Position numbers and translations under genes: made by a program. A stretch of 64,000 nt of DNA from Mucilaginibacter sp. (GTDB taxonomy: Bacteria; Bacteroidota; Bacteroidia; Sphingobacteriales; Sphingobacteriaceae): positions 1-64,000 of the forward strand of contig JAUCSE010000006.1 of assembly GCA_030445275.1 (NCBI GenBank). The letters are read 5' to 3'. Below, piece after piece: positions 16,199 through 26,156 of the stretch. The stretch's first letter is position 1. Every line of letters begins with the position of its first letter. A model generated the notes under the pieces. The model saw only the letters and a list, made by a program, of their open reading frames with translations, ran no database searches and was not told the origin of the DNA.

Positions 16199-16285
16199 TT
16201 TATACTCTAAAAATCACATTCATAAGTATGAGTTCTCTATAAATAGGTATATTATATATCATGAAGAAAGGGACACTGCACGTAT
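16199..16285 (+). repeat. Dispersed repeat of about 85 bp, copy 1
   Basis: The stretch from TATACTCTAAAAATCACATT to ATGAAGAAAGGGACACTG is an imperfect copy of 17651-17735: same order of TATACTCTAAAAA, CATT, ATAA, CTATAA, AGGTATAT, ATCATGAA and ACACTG. Both copies lie just upstream of a leftward gene and include an ATGAA-A-AA start of a rightward frame that soon stops. The rest of 16286-16565 has no gene. Confidence 0.7.
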
Positions 16286-16565
16286 CTTATTAAGTAAGCC
16301 TTGATGTAGGACAGTTTTTTTCTAAGGTTCAGCACGGACATAATTTATTGAACTGGCTTTAATAGCTCGGATACCGGGAAACATTTTTTAAGTCAATCCA
16401 AATGTAAATATCATTCCATAAAACTTAACTTGATTACACCTGACGACACGCGTCATTTTAGCGTCTAAACTAAAATGATGTTCTTTTTTTATCGGATATT
16501 AAAGAAAAAGCAGACTGACCATTTCGGCCTGCCTGCTGCATTGTTAAGATCAGTCAGTTCTCGGA

Positions 16566-17315
16566 TTAAAAAGCCTTCACGCCACCATCAAGTACCAATT
16601 CAGCACCTAACATATATTTTGACGCATCAGAAGCAAGGTAAAGGAACCCTTCGGCGATTTCTTCAGATGTACCTAAACGCTTTGATGGGTTAATGCTTGC
16701 AAAATAACCTTTTGTACCATCTATTTCCTCTTTTGAACCACCACCACGAGCGAAGATCGGGGTATCAATCGGTCCAGGAGACAGGATGTTTACCCTAATA
16801 CCCCTGTCAACAAGCTCAGCAGAGAAGCTTCTTGCCAATGAACGTACAGCAGCTTTTGAAGCTGAATAGGCTGCCGCAATACCAAAACCTTTTTCATTTA
16901 ATGCGGTTGATGTTAAAATGATTGAAGCACCATCGTTAAGGAACGGCAATGCGCGTTGTACAGAGAAGAATGCTCCTTTGAAGTTAATATCGCTGGTTGC
17001 ATCAAACTGTTCCTCTGTAAAATCTGAAAGAGGTGCAGCAAGGAATACGCCTGCATTTACCACAAGGATGTCGATTTTACCAAAGGTTGCATTTACTTTT
17101 TCGTAAGCTTTGGTAATGTTGCCCAAATCTGAAACATCAGCTGGTATACCTATAGCATCATGACCGATAGCGCTAATTGCCCTGTCGATTGAAGATTCGC
17201 TACGGCCAGTGATGGCTACTTTTGCACCTTGCTCGGCAAATAAAACGGCAGTTGCCAGGCCTATTCCGCTATTACCACCCGTGATTACAGCTATTTTGTT
17301 TTGTAATTTATTCAT
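16566..17315 (-). CDS. SDR-family oxidoreductase
   Basis: The 249-residue classical short-chain dehydrogenase has TGGNSGIG (12-19) as the NAD(P)-binding turn, DVSD, NAG (about 89-91), the catalytic YSASK, and PGPIDTPIF. It ends AELVLDGGVKAF, as in the glucose-1-dehydrogenase/3-oxoacyl-reductase-like subgroup. The substrate cannot be told. It is cytosolic. A broken HxlR regulator lies just upstream on the same strand, the usual partner for such SDR genes in Bacteroidetes, so control by that regulator has probably been lost. Confidence 0.9.
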   Translation of the reverse strand: MNKLQNKIAVITGGNSGIGLATAVLFAEQGAKVAITGRSESSIDRAISAIGHDAIGIPADVSDLGNITKAYEKVNATFGKIDILVVNAGVFLAAPLSDFTEEQFDATSDINFKGAFFSVQRALPFLNDGASIILTSTALNEKGFGIAAAYSASKAAVRSLARSFSAELVDRGIRVNILSPGPIDTPIFARGGGSKEEIDGTKGYFASINPSKRLGTSEEIAEGFLYLASDASKYMLGAELVLDGGVKAF

Positions 17316-17336
17316 TTTATTGTTTTTTAATTATAA

Positions 17337-17622
17337 TTATTGATTTTCGGCAGGTTGTATTGTCTTACCGTTTTAAGGAGTTTTGTATGGTTCAGTAACA
17401 GCCGTTATTGGCGAGTTCTGAGCCAACCATATATTTTAGAATCGCCCGAAGCGACATATAGAAGATCCTCGGCAAGGAAAATCTTTTTCGTAATAAGTCG
17501 TTCCACTTCGCCGTCGAAATCGGAGCTACAATCGGCCAGCGCTGTAATGTGGCAACCCTCGTCCTCAGCACCTCTTTTCCTATGAAATTCACAGTCGACC
17601 TTGTTTTTTTAATCGCTATCAT
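17337..17622 (-). pseudogene. Remnant of an HxlR-family regulator
   Basis: The start (KKTRSTVNFIGKEVL) matches the amino end of HxlR regulators, which begin with a Ser-Thr-Asn-Phe-x-x-Lys-x-Val-Leu block and then a Cys-x-Val/Ile-Thr box. In this gene the Cys-His-Ile-Thr box (EGCHITALAD) is in a different frame, and later pieces that recall the family C-terminus (YKTPLKTVRYNLPE) are in a third. The winged helix is not intact. I read this as a decayed, multiply frameshifted regulator; similarity was judged by eye only. Confidence 0.45.
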
Positions 17623-17650
17623 AATTATGATGATTTACTACAGCGTAAAA

Positions 17651-17735
17651 TTATACTCTAAAAACTACATTAATAAAGTATATTTTTTCTATAATTAGGT
17701 ATATTTGTATCATGAAAAAAGCAACACTGTGGAGA
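17651..17735 (+). repeat. Dispersed repeat of about 85 bp, copy 2
   Basis: This is the counterpart of 16199-16285. It contains the dyad TATACT...AGTATA, the sort of site an HxlR protein could bind, between the HxlR remnant (leftward) and a rightward ATG at 17712 whose frame stops after about 34 codons. Confidence 0.7.
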
Positions 17736-17754
17736 TTCCGGGCCCTAAGTGTAG

Positions 17755-17922
17755 GTTCCGAAGGCCTTGACCAGGTAATTCCGGGCCACTCGGAGCAGCA
17801 ATTTGTGTAAGTTCGAGATAGAGAGACATCTTTGCCTTCAATCGTTTAACATGATCAAAGTGTAGCAGAATTATTTGCCCTGCATTTCCAGAACCAGATG
17901 GTCAATGTCCCTGGAACGTCCA
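17755..17922 (+). repeat. 168-bp dispersed repeat, copy 1
   Basis: It is identical to 28520-28687 at 159 of 168 positions by my count, with no gaps. The shared stretch starts GTTCCGAAGGCCTTGACC and ends GGAACGTCCA; the flanks then diverge at once. Read on the + strand it has a frame with two stops in both copies (SEGLDQVIPGHSE... and SVAELFALHFQNQ...), so it is probably a decayed gene piece. The stretch 17923-18108 holds nothing I recognise. Confidence 0.9.
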
Positions 17923-18108
17923 CTGTTTCCGTAAAAAGAAGCTGGCTTTTTTGCTGCCCGGTCAATGGATTTATTTGCAGCTTCGTAATATATACACGCT
18001 TAGATGTAAGCGACAGCCTTATCCTGGGTAATCACTATGCTAAACTAATCGATAACAATCATTATCAAAAATAACTTTATAAATCATATCAGATTCCACG
18101 CCCCTTAA

Positions 18109-18635
18109 CAATGGCTTTGGGAAAGTTATCAGATAAGTAGTGAGTTATATGCGGATATTAAGCAAGGACAAGATATTGACGAAGCATTATTGACGAAGCA
18201 TATTACAAAAAGCATATCGCCATCATCCATTTACGCATTGACCAGGCGGGGATAAGGTTAGCCGGTGAATTAAATAGATTATTTAATGATGTTCCGGTAA
18301 AGGTTACCGTAACCCTTGCATCTCCCCCGATAATTGACGAGCCCTCCACTAAACCAATCGAAATTAAACTGAAAGATGTCAAGAACCAAATTGGTAAATA
18401 CGTTAGTGTTACAGGGAAAGTATACAGCAGCAGGGACATTGGCAGTATGGTGTTAGTCAATCTTGGAGCGGCCTACCCTAATCAATTGCTTACTGTTGCA
18501 TTCAAGGGAAGCGCCAAATCTCTAGCCAGTCAGATAGAAGGAAAAACCATAACTGCAGTGGGTACCATTATTGCGTACAAAGGGAAACCCGAGATCGTCG
18601 TCCTCGACACAAATAAGGTTCAAATAAAACTGTGA
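18109..18635 (+). pseudogene. C-terminal remnant of an S1/P1-type nuclease with an OB-fold-like tail
   Basis: The frame beginning at 18109 reads WLWESYQISSELYADIKQGQ then DIDEA. After a 14-base tandem duplication (ATTGACGAAGCATT, about 18175-18202) the sequence continues in another frame as AYYKKHIAIIHLRIDQAGIR LAGELNRLF, the last helices of the S1/P1 nuclease family. It continues without a break into a beta-rich domain (KDVKNQIGKYVSVTGKVYSS ... GKPEIVVLDTNKVQIKL), OB-fold-like. The upstream nuclease core is missing. The duplication adds 14 bases and breaks the frame. Confidence 0.6.
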
Positions 18636-18781
18636 AAAGGGAAGTGATTGAGTTAAGTGTCAAACAGCATTATTATTCACATCAGTGTTAGAAACATTGA
18701 ATCGTCCGGATAAATCTGCACTGAAAATCTCAAAATCAGTTGCCCCGTTTTTTAAGACAATGTTAAAAACGTTATTGTAAA

Positions 18782-19892
18782 CTATATAATTCGCAGTTCG
18801 GCTTTACTTTTGTTCAATGCTGAAGCAATAACTTGATGCATATCGTAGTAGTGATATTCAGCTAAGCGTCCACCAAAAATTATATCATTTTTCCCTTGCG
18901 ACAATAATTGATATTTTTTTAACAATGTTAAATTTTTCGCGTTGTTGATGGGGTAATAAGGCTCAGTGGTTCTTCTGCTTGTAACTGAGTATTCTCTTGA
19001 AATAACCGTATTAGGTTGAGTTCCAAATTCAAAATGTTTGTGCTCATATATCCTGGTATAAGGGGGTATCACTATCAGTAAAATTGACAACTGCATTTCC
19101 TTGATAATTATCTAAGTCCAAAGACTCAATTTCAAATTCCAAGCTCCTATACTCTAAATCGCCATAACAATAATCATAATATTCATCTATTTTTCCCGTA
19201 AACACAATCTTTTGACTAATACTCTTAAAATATTCCCTGTCTTTGAAAAAATCTGTATTTTTTCTGACCTCTATCCCTTGTAAGAGTTTACTAAATATTT
19301 TATTATACCCACCAATAGGTATACCCTGATACCGATCATTATAATAATTGTTGTTATATGTAAACCTAACTGGGATTCGTTTAATTATAGATGCGGGAAG
19401 ATCAACTGCTGTTCGTCCCCATTGCTTTTCCGTATAATGTTTAATGAATCTCTCATATACATCAATTCCCACTAATTTGATAGCTTGTTCCTCAAGGTTT
19501 TTGGGCCTGCTAAGATTATAGGACCCAGCTTGTTCCAATATTATGTTTCTAGCGCTAGCCGGTGTACTTGTCCCCCATAGTTTATAAAAGGTATTCATAT
19601 TAAAGGGGAGGTTATATAATTCCCCTTTATAATTAGCTAGCGGTGAATTTATATAATTATTAAACTCAACGAATTGATTTACATAATCCCAAATTTCTTT
19701 ATTACTTGTATGAAAAATATGAGCACCATAAATATGGATATTTATGCCATCAACTTCTTTACAATAAGTATTTCCTCCCGCATGATCTCTTTTATCTATC
19801 ACCAGACATTTTTTTCCGTTTTTGTGCATTTCATGTGCAAAAACGGACCCAAACCAACCGGAACCTACTATTAGATAATCATATTTGGACAT
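18782..19892 (-). pseudogene. glf: UDP-galactopyranose mutase, broken by one frameshift
   Basis: The enzyme converts UDP-galactopyranose to UDP-galactofuranose for surface polysaccharides. The first frame (from 19892) has the FAD-binding VGSGWFGSVFAHE, then DKRDHAGGN, YGAHIFHTS and EKQWGR, and runs to NFTDSDTPLY. The rest, PYTRIYEHKHFEFGTQPNTV ... IFGGRLAEYHYYDMHQVI, is in the next frame and ends at 18782. The break is at a run of five G (19062-19066 on the + strand); four would restore the gene. Length and motifs are otherwise complete, so this is either a recent loss or a base-call error. Confidence 0.88.
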
Positions 19893-19947
19893 AGATGATT
19901 ATTAGGGTGTATTTAAACATGACTTTATTTCAGGTAACTATAATTAG

Positions 19948-20916
19948 CTACAATTGGGTATTAGTCTCAAGGATTTTCTTTTTGATTTGATCTATTGACT
20001 TATAGAATGTCACCATCTCTTCGCTTATTCCACAATGTAAATAAACACGCTTTATAAGATCCTGAAGAACAGATTCGTCATAGTTTGCTTTTAATACCGG
20101 AGAGCTTAAAATTTTATCCAGCCACCCTTTAAGTTCGCTGTGTTTTTCGGGCTTTCTCAGTAACAATGGCATTACACCAAAACAAACGGCAGCATGCAAC
20201 ATCAGTTCAGTCGTATTGTAAGCAATATCTATTTTATCTAATTCCCTCCCTAACAATTTTAAAACCGATAGTTTTAATTCTTTTTGCTTGATATGACATG
20301 TATTGTTGCCATACCATCTATATGTTAGATAAAGACGAGGTAAGTTCATCACTTTGCTTACTTCAGCAAACCTGATCCATAAGTCATGATCTTCACAATA
20401 AATATAATTTTGATCATATCTTAATTTTCTTGCTAAATCTGTCCGCATCGTCACTGATGGATGAGCAAACTGATTTCGAAATAGTAATCCCAGCTTTAAA
20501 AACTCTGCATCAGATGATGTTTCTAGTGTTTTTAGCAAAGCCCCGTTTTCATCAATTATTTGATACCAACCTCCAACCATTCCGTAATCTGCATTCTGAT
20601 CCAAAAAGTCAACCTGGTCCCCTAAACGATTGCCCAACATAATATCATCCGCATCCATTCTGGCAATATATTTGCCTTTCGCTATATCTAACCCTCTATT
20701 GAGCGTTGCAACTATACCCATATTTACAGGGTTCTTTAAATACGCTATGCGCTTATCATTAATGTTATTTACTATTTCTTCTGTATTATCATTGCTTCCG
20801 TCATCTATTATAATTAGTTCGTAATCTGTATATTTTTGGTTTATTACGCTAATGATACATTCTTCAATATATTTTCCGCAATTATATGTAGGAATTAAAA
20901 CAGTAAGGTGAGGCAT
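19948..20916 (-). CDS. Glycosyltransferase family 2
   Basis: The 322-residue GT-A enzyme opens LTVLIPTYNCGKYIEECIIS, with the nucleotide-binding IIIDDGSNDNTEEIV (about 36-50), NMGIVATLNRGLDIAKGKYI and the metal-binding DADD at 88-91. The acceptor side has YCEDHDLWIRFAE. No membrane span is visible. It should add one sugar to a surface polysaccharide. The gene lies 56 bases upstream of glf on the same strand and is similarly AT-rich, so both probably come from an acquired polysaccharide locus. Donor and acceptor are unknown. Confidence 0.9.
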   Translation of the reverse strand: MPHLTVLIPTYNCGKYIEECIISVINQKYTDYELIIIDDGSNDNTEEIVNNINDKRIAYLKNPVNMGIVATLNRGLDIAKGKYIARMDADDIMLGNRLGDQVDFLDQNADYGMVGGWYQIIDENGALLKTLETSSDAEFLKLGLLFRNQFAHPSVTMRTDLARKLRYDQNYIYCEDHDLWIRFAEVSKVMNLPRLYLTYRWYGNNTCHIKQKELKLSVLKLLGRELDKIDIAYNTTELMLHAAVCFGVMPLLLRKPEKHSELKGWLDKILSSPVLKANYDESVLQDLIKRVYLHCGISEEMVTFYKSIDQIKKKILETNTQL

Positions 20917-20933
20917 TTATATAGATATTTAAA

Positions 20934-20963
20934 AGCCTTTAAGATCATAAAATCTTAAAGGCT
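20934..20963 (-). terminator. Hairpin terminator
   Basis: AGCCTTTAAGAT (20934-20945) and ATCTTAAAGGCT (20952-20963) pair perfectly over 12 bases around six, with a T run on the minus-strand side. It should end the transcript of the secreted-protein gene at 21076-21564. Confidence 0.7.
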
Positions 20964-21075
20964 CCGATGATTTAATGATATCAAAAGTTGCAAGGATCAA
21001 CTCCCGCCTTCCGGTTAGAAAATTAACCAGATTTTCTAAAATTTAAATATTTCTCAATACCCTTTAAATAGCATC

Positions 21076-21564
21076 TCACGATTTTGGTGGAAATACAGTT
21101 TTGCTATTTGCTAAAAAAGAAATTACTATTTTATTCTTATCCTTATAATAGCGCCACCATACCTGTCCCCGGTTTAACATTATTCCTTCTGACATTAAAC
21201 TCAAATCTTTAATTTCCTGTTTAGCGAGCATTTCCCTCATTCTCCGATCAAATATCCGGGGATAAAGAATTAAAAAATCATTCCTATTATTAATAGTTTT
21301 GTATATCGTTTCATTCGGTTTACCACCTATTTTATCAAGCGTTACATGCAATTTAGGTTGATCATAGGAAATTAAATTTGCAAGACCGTCTTTATCATTA
21401 TTTCTAACTAATTTTTTAAAATTGTTAAAATAGGTAATGAACAATGTATCCTTTGTTAAGTCAGTGGGCATATACTTATTGACCACCTCCATTTTTTGCC
21501 CCTGAACATTAACTGCATTTAAGCTGATGAACAGAACTATTATTAAATATTTAGATAGCTTCAT
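21076..21564 (-). CDS. Secreted protein of unknown function
   Basis: The 162-residue protein has a clear signal peptide (MKLSKYLIIVLFISLNAVNVQG, about 1-22) and no lipobox, so it is probably periplasmic. The mature part is mixed alpha/beta with a basic middle (YPRIFDRRMREMLAKQEIKD). A later stretch, GIMLNRGQVWWRYYKDKNKI, recalls small immunity-like or NTF2-like proteins; this is only an impression. It follows the lysozyme fragment by 18 bases on the same strand, so a lysozyme-and-partner pair is imaginable. No family assigned. Confidence 0.6.
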   Translation of the reverse strand: MKLSKYLIIVLFISLNAVNVQGQKMEVVNKYMPTDLTKDTLFITYFNNFKKLVRNNDKDGLANLISYDQPKLHVTLDKIGGKPNETIYKTINNRNDFLILYPRIFDRRMREMLAKQEIKDLSLMSEGIMLNRGQVWWRYYKDKNKIVISFLANSKTVFPPKS

Positions 21565-21582
21565 TTGTTTATATATTTATGG

Positions 21583-21948
21583 TTAATAAGGGGCAAAAGC
21601 ATAGTCACTACGAAGAAATAAATCAGCCTCCTCGCCTCTCCTATGAACCCGTCCATCCGCGCTTACGTTGGAGAAATTCCGTAAGGCTGATGCTGCTTCC
21701 AGATACCTGCCACTATTAACCAAAGTATTTACTGATGAATTAGCAAAACCAGATGAACCTTGTTGAAATGTAAAACTTACCAGTGCATCAAATTGATTTT
21801 GCGTTAAAGGGACGCGTATGTTTCGTTGAACAGAAGATACCGCGAATTGCATATCTGAATCCAAAAGGGTAGCAGCCTCTTCTTGTGTTATTGATCTATT
21901 CCAATAAGTTCCAAGATCTATCTCGACTTGTGTTAACCATAAAGCCAT
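21583..21948 (-). pseudogene. GH24 (phage-type) lysozyme lacking its N-terminal catalytic part
   Basis: The frame keeps the C-terminal lobe of GH24 lysozymes: GTYWNRSITQEEAATLL, then VPLTQNQFDALVSFTFQQGS and GRVHRRGEEADLF. The N-terminal lobe with the catalytic Glu and Asp (the usual Trp-Glu-Gly ... Gly-Tyr-Gly-His region) is missing. Its apparent ATG at 21948 lies inside the last codons of the upstream broken gene. It is therefore a headless fragment created by a deletion, and should be inactive as a muramidase. Confidence 0.75.
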
Positions 21949-22574
21949 TTCTCAGAATTGTTTGGGTTTGCGATTAATGGTGTTCCTCCTCTAACTTCAC
22001 CGTATTTCCATACTTTAGATCTTTCTGAAGAAAGAAACTCCTCACAAAGAACAAGTTTGCCACTTTTATCCGAAAGTTTAATAACACGTAAAAAGGGGTC
22101 AAAATCTGTAATTAAAAATAATTCATCATTATAAATATAGGGTACCCAGTTCTTTTCATGAATTCTTTTGGATAATCTGCGTAACGAAATCTGATTTTTA
22201 ATAACTCCCAGGTTTACGTCTACTAAACCGAAACCGACGCTATAAATGAATTGATAACCAAAACCAGCAAGATTAGGCAGAAAGGTATAAAATGCCATTA
22301 ATAACTCACCAACGGAAAACAAGCGGACATCTTCAAAAGCAGTGTGATTGTTTTCCGCAATTAATCTTTTAGAACCTAATGGACGAAAATCGTTACTTAA
22401 CTCAGTTAATTCTGAAATCGAATCATAGTCATCTAAATTTCGAGTTCTATATGCGCACCATATTTTCTCCTTATGCTTCGCGATCGATACATTTATTTGC
22501 CGTTCAGAATTATTTAATAAAAGTTGTAATTTATTATCCTCAAACATAAAATGATATTTATCTATTAAATACAT
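21933..22574 (-). pseudogene. N-terminal half of a beta-propeller (glycosidase-like) protein
   Basis: The 213-residue frame contains FEDVRLFSVGELLMAFYTFL and WKYGEVRGGTPLIANPN, the signature blocks of five-bladed propeller proteins related to GH43/GH130 that occur in polysaccharide loci. It then stops abruptly at WLYG, where the sequence changes to the lysozyme fragment. The second half of the propeller is absent. The start lies only 15 bases from the start of the divergent glycosyltransferase gene, leaving no room for two promoters. Confidence 0.5.
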
Positions 22575-22589
22575 ATTTAAACATTTATT

Positions 22590-24452
22590 ATGACAAAAAC
22601 AGGCATTAGTGTTATTATGCCAACATACAACCAGTCTTCATATATAAACAGAGCTATTAGAAGTTTATTTGAACAACATTTTAAAGATTGGGAAATCATC
22701 ATCATAAATGATGGGTCTACCGATGATACGGATATCGTTATTAATAAGATTATTAATAACGATTCAAGAATTAATTACCTAAAGAATACAGAAAATAAAG
22801 GATTGGGGTATTGCCTAAATACAGGAATCGGTGCGGCAAAATATGACTTAATCGCTTATCTACCTTCAGACGATATCTATTATGCTGACCATTTAGCCAT
22901 ACTTCTGGACACTATCAATAGAAACGCTGATGCTGTTTTGGCATTTTCAGGATTGAAATTTGGCTATCAGGATAACAGTTTTTATAGTTCCGGGCACTAT
23001 AGCATTGGAAAGATTCCTAATTTATGGTTTCAGCTGGTTCAAATACTTCATAAAAAGAACAATGTAAGATGGGTCGAACGGGACGAATTAGTAACAGATG
23101 ACCTTGATCGTATGTTTTGGCATAAACTTCAACCGTTGGGAACTTTCGTTAACGCATCAAGAATAACTGCGGAATGGACATCACACCCTCATCAAAGGAG
23201 TAAAATTATTAATGAATTAAGGGGAGGCGGAATATATTATTATAAACAATATTATAAGGTAACAAAGAGACTTCAGTTCCAGTCTTCTCATGGAAATTTA
23301 ATTAATGAGTTTACTGAGTATAAGGCCGTAGAGGTCAATAAGATTTCTAATTGTGATAAACCGTTAAAAATTTTACTAGTAGGTGAACTGGCATATAATC
23401 CTCAACGTATTTGTGCATTCGAAAAGCAAGGTCACAAATTATACGGCTTATGGATGAATAAACCACACTTTTACAATACCATCGGCCCTTTACCATTCGG
23501 AAATGTTGTTGATATTCCTTTTGATAATTGGGAGAGTAATGTAAAAGAGCTCAAACCCGATATAATCTATGCATTATTAAATGAACCTGCTGTACCTTTG
23601 GCACATGAAGTTCTTGTAAAAAACCCGGGGATACCTTTTGTATGGCATTTTAAAGAAAGCCCCTTTTTTTGCAGGCAAAATGGCCTATGGGACAAGTTAG
23701 TAGATTTATATCAGAAATCTGATGGTCAAATTTATATTAATGAGGTAACCCAAAAATGGTTTGAGCAATTTCTGATAAATCCAAATCCTGCGACTTACAT
23801 TTTGGATGGTGATCTACCAGCGATGGCCTATTTCTGAGCAGAAAGATCGAACCTAATATCAGAAACCGACGGAGAAGCTCACACAGTTATTCCCGGAAGA
23901 CCATTTGGCATAAAACCTGAAGATATAAAGGCTTTAGCGGATCGAAAAATTCATGTCCATCTTTACGGTGATTATAACCATAGTTCATATCAGAATTGGA
24001 TTCAATCTGCAAAAAGTCAGGCCAAAAATCATTTACACTTACATCAAAATTGCACCTCTGACGATTGGACTAAAGAGCTTTCAAAATATGATGCCGGATG
24101 GTTACATGTCTTTAGCAGCTCGAATTTTGGAGAACTATTTAAAGCTGACTGGTTGGATATGAATTATCCGGCAAGAATGTCAACTCTTGCTGTTGCAGGT
24201 CTCCCGATGATTCAAAGGAATAATGCCATGCACACGGTCGCAACGCAAAAGCTCACCAGGGAATTAGGACTCGGCCTTTTCTATTCGACCTATGATGAAC
24301 TTGCTGAAAGATTAAATGATAAGGACTATATGATGAAATTAAGCGAAAATTGCTGGAAAAACAGACTGCATTTTTCTTTTGATTATCATATTGCAGATTT
24401 ATTAACTTTTTTCTACCAGGTAATTGAAAAGAAGAAGAATGATATATTTTGA
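22590..24452 (+). pseudogene. Large glycosyltransferase (GT2 plus GT-B-like half) with one in-frame TGA
   Basis: A 620-codon frame is interrupted only by TGA at 23835-23837, after MAYF. The N-terminal part is a GT2 domain: ISVIMPTYNQSSYINRAIRS, IIINDGSTDDTDIV and LPSDD (about 92-96). From about residue 265 a second domain follows (KILLVGELAYNPQRICAFEK ... FVWHFKESPF). After the stop the same frame goes on: VIPGRPFGIKPEDIKALADR, HLYGDYNHSS, DAGWLHVFSS and NYPARMSTLAVAGLPMIQRN, a GT-B-like C-terminus. One point mutation would restore it. A fresh ATG further down could give only a fragment. Confidence 0.85.
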
Positions 24453-24528
24453 AACAAATTTTATTTCACTATGATCAGTTTGATTATTAAATAACCAAGA
24501 ATATCAATTAAAAACACGATTAGCTTTC

Positions 24529-25605
24529 ATGATAAAATCAATGATTATAACGGACGTCGATTTTTGGAAACCAAAGAACAAATATGCTAAAAGACTATCC
24601 TCTGTAACCTCATTTTTGATAAAACATTCTCATTTATCGATTATTCTAGTTGGAAATAAGCAAGTATCAACAAAAACTGATTCACTACCCAAATCAGCAG
24701 ATATTTTATTTCTTGATAATGATATCCTGTCAGATAAGGAAAAAAACATCGCTAGTATAAAAAGGCTACTGGAATTTGATGATTATAAGATATGTATTAT
24801 TGGACATATATATCTTTCTTATTTTCTGCAATCTATACCTGAAAAAGTGATTTCCATTCTTAATGCACATGAAATCTTAAGTAAAAAGAATCCAGCCAAT
24901 TCTAAAAATCAATATGAAAGATTGAATTTCACATTATCTAAAAACACAGAATATAAAGTGCATGAACTTTTTACATATGTTATGTTTATATGCAAAAACG
25001 ATTATGAAAATATATTACACGACAATCAAGAAAAGATATTGCTAATTGCTCATCCAGGTTCATTGCGTCGTCACGTAATAAAAGAAGATGCAAAAATAAT
25101 TGGATTTACGGGAAGTGCTTCATTCACCAATATATATTCGATTTCATGGTTTTTGGATAAAGTTTGGGCAAAGATACCCGAGGATAAGTCAATTACTTTA
25201 AATATTTATGGAGAGATATGTAAACACATTCCGACTGCCTTGATTAAGGGTAAAAATGTTATTTTAAGGGGTGATCATGATAATATGTTAGAGGTTTATT
25301 CAGAAATAGATATAGCGATTAATCCCCGTATGGTAGATCCGGACTTTAGTATAAAAAACATTGAAATATTGGCCAATGGCATACCATTAATAACCACAAC
25401 TATTGCATCCATTGATTTGGAAAAAGGCGTAGAGTCCGCATTCTTAATAGCTGATAAAGAGATTGATTTTTGCGATCTCATTATCAAATTGATAAACGAT
25501 TATAAAGCCCGAAAAGTGTTATCAATTAACGCTCATGAATTTATAAACAATAATTTTGATGAAAACATGTGCTTTAAGGAATTAAAAGAAATTTTAATTT
25601 CATAA
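24529..25605 (+). CDS. Glycosyltransferase, GT-B fold (GT4-like)
   Basis: The 358-residue protein has a Rossmann-like N-terminal domain (SMIITDVDFWKPKNKYAKRL...). Its C-terminal domain resembles GT4 enzymes: IIGFTGSASFTNIYSISWFL, LNIYGEICKHIPTA, NVILRGDHDNMLEVYSEIDI, INPRMVDPDFSIKNIEILAN and GIPLITTTIAS. No signal peptide or membrane span is present. It would transfer a sugar in capsule or O-antigen synthesis. It is very AT-rich and Lys/Ile/Asn-rich compared with the genes beyond 26 kb, a sign of transfer. It is the only glycosyltransferase on this strand left without a visible lesion. Confidence 0.82.
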   Translation: MIKSMIITDVDFWKPKNKYAKRLSSVTSFLIKHSHLSIILVGNKQVSTKTDSLPKSADILFLDNDILSDKEKNIASIKRLLEFDDYKICIIGHIYLSYFLQSIPEKVISILNAHEILSKKNPANSKNQYERLNFTLSKNTEYKVHELFTYVMFICKNDYENILHDNQEKILLIAHPGSLRRHVIKEDAKIIGFTGSASFTNIYSISWFLDKVWAKIPEDKSITLNIYGEICKHIPTALIKGKNVILRGDHDNMLEVYSEIDIAINPRMVDPDFSIKNIEILANGIPLITTTIASIDLEKGVESAFLIADKEIDFCDLIIKLINDYKARKVLSINAHEFINNNFDENMCFKELKEILIS

Positions 25606-26156
25606 TGAATTATGTCTATTCAATAGCGACCTCTGGGATAATTACTTTAGATGGCGTAGTGTTCATAATTTCGTAACAGTTATTAAAGAAATTGCTTTTT
25701 CCACATAACTTAGTCCATCTGGCCTCTATGGATTTGTCCTTGGTATCGGCAAATGGTTCTCAAATTGATCAGGTTCTCAATTAACTTCATTTTGAACAAT
25801 AAGTCAGTGCCATAAGCAGCAGATAAAAAATTTGTTAAATTCTTGAACGGATATAAGGTTCTAAAAGGTTGATTTAATAGCGTGATTTAGGTTGAAAGGC
25901 CAGATTATGAGTATAGGTTTTTAATCTTGGATGGCTATTTGTGGCCGGTAACCGGCGTGAAATGCATTAACAACCGTTTTTGGCGTCAACACCTTACACA
26001 GCAACTTAAGAAATTATTAATCTGTTGCATCCTACATGAAATTGAGTTCAACACTCAAAAAATAATAGAGCTATTCCAAAACCTGGGTAAAAAAAATAAG
26101 GGATGATCCCGAAGAACAGGCCCATTGGTTAATTTTTAGTTTGATCCGGTAAATCT
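25606..26156. other. Gene-free stretch
   Basis: I see no convincing gene, repeat or terminator here. A short frame near 26000-26105 (ending HEIEFNTQKIIELFQNLGKK) may be debris. The base composition changes from the AT-rich polysaccharide genes to the more balanced chromosome across this gap. Confidence 0.5.

Noticed and set aside
20934..20963. Palindrome of the same family as the ORF6N site
   Set aside because: The stem sequence is unrelated (AGCCTTTAAGAT) and it has the T run of a terminator.
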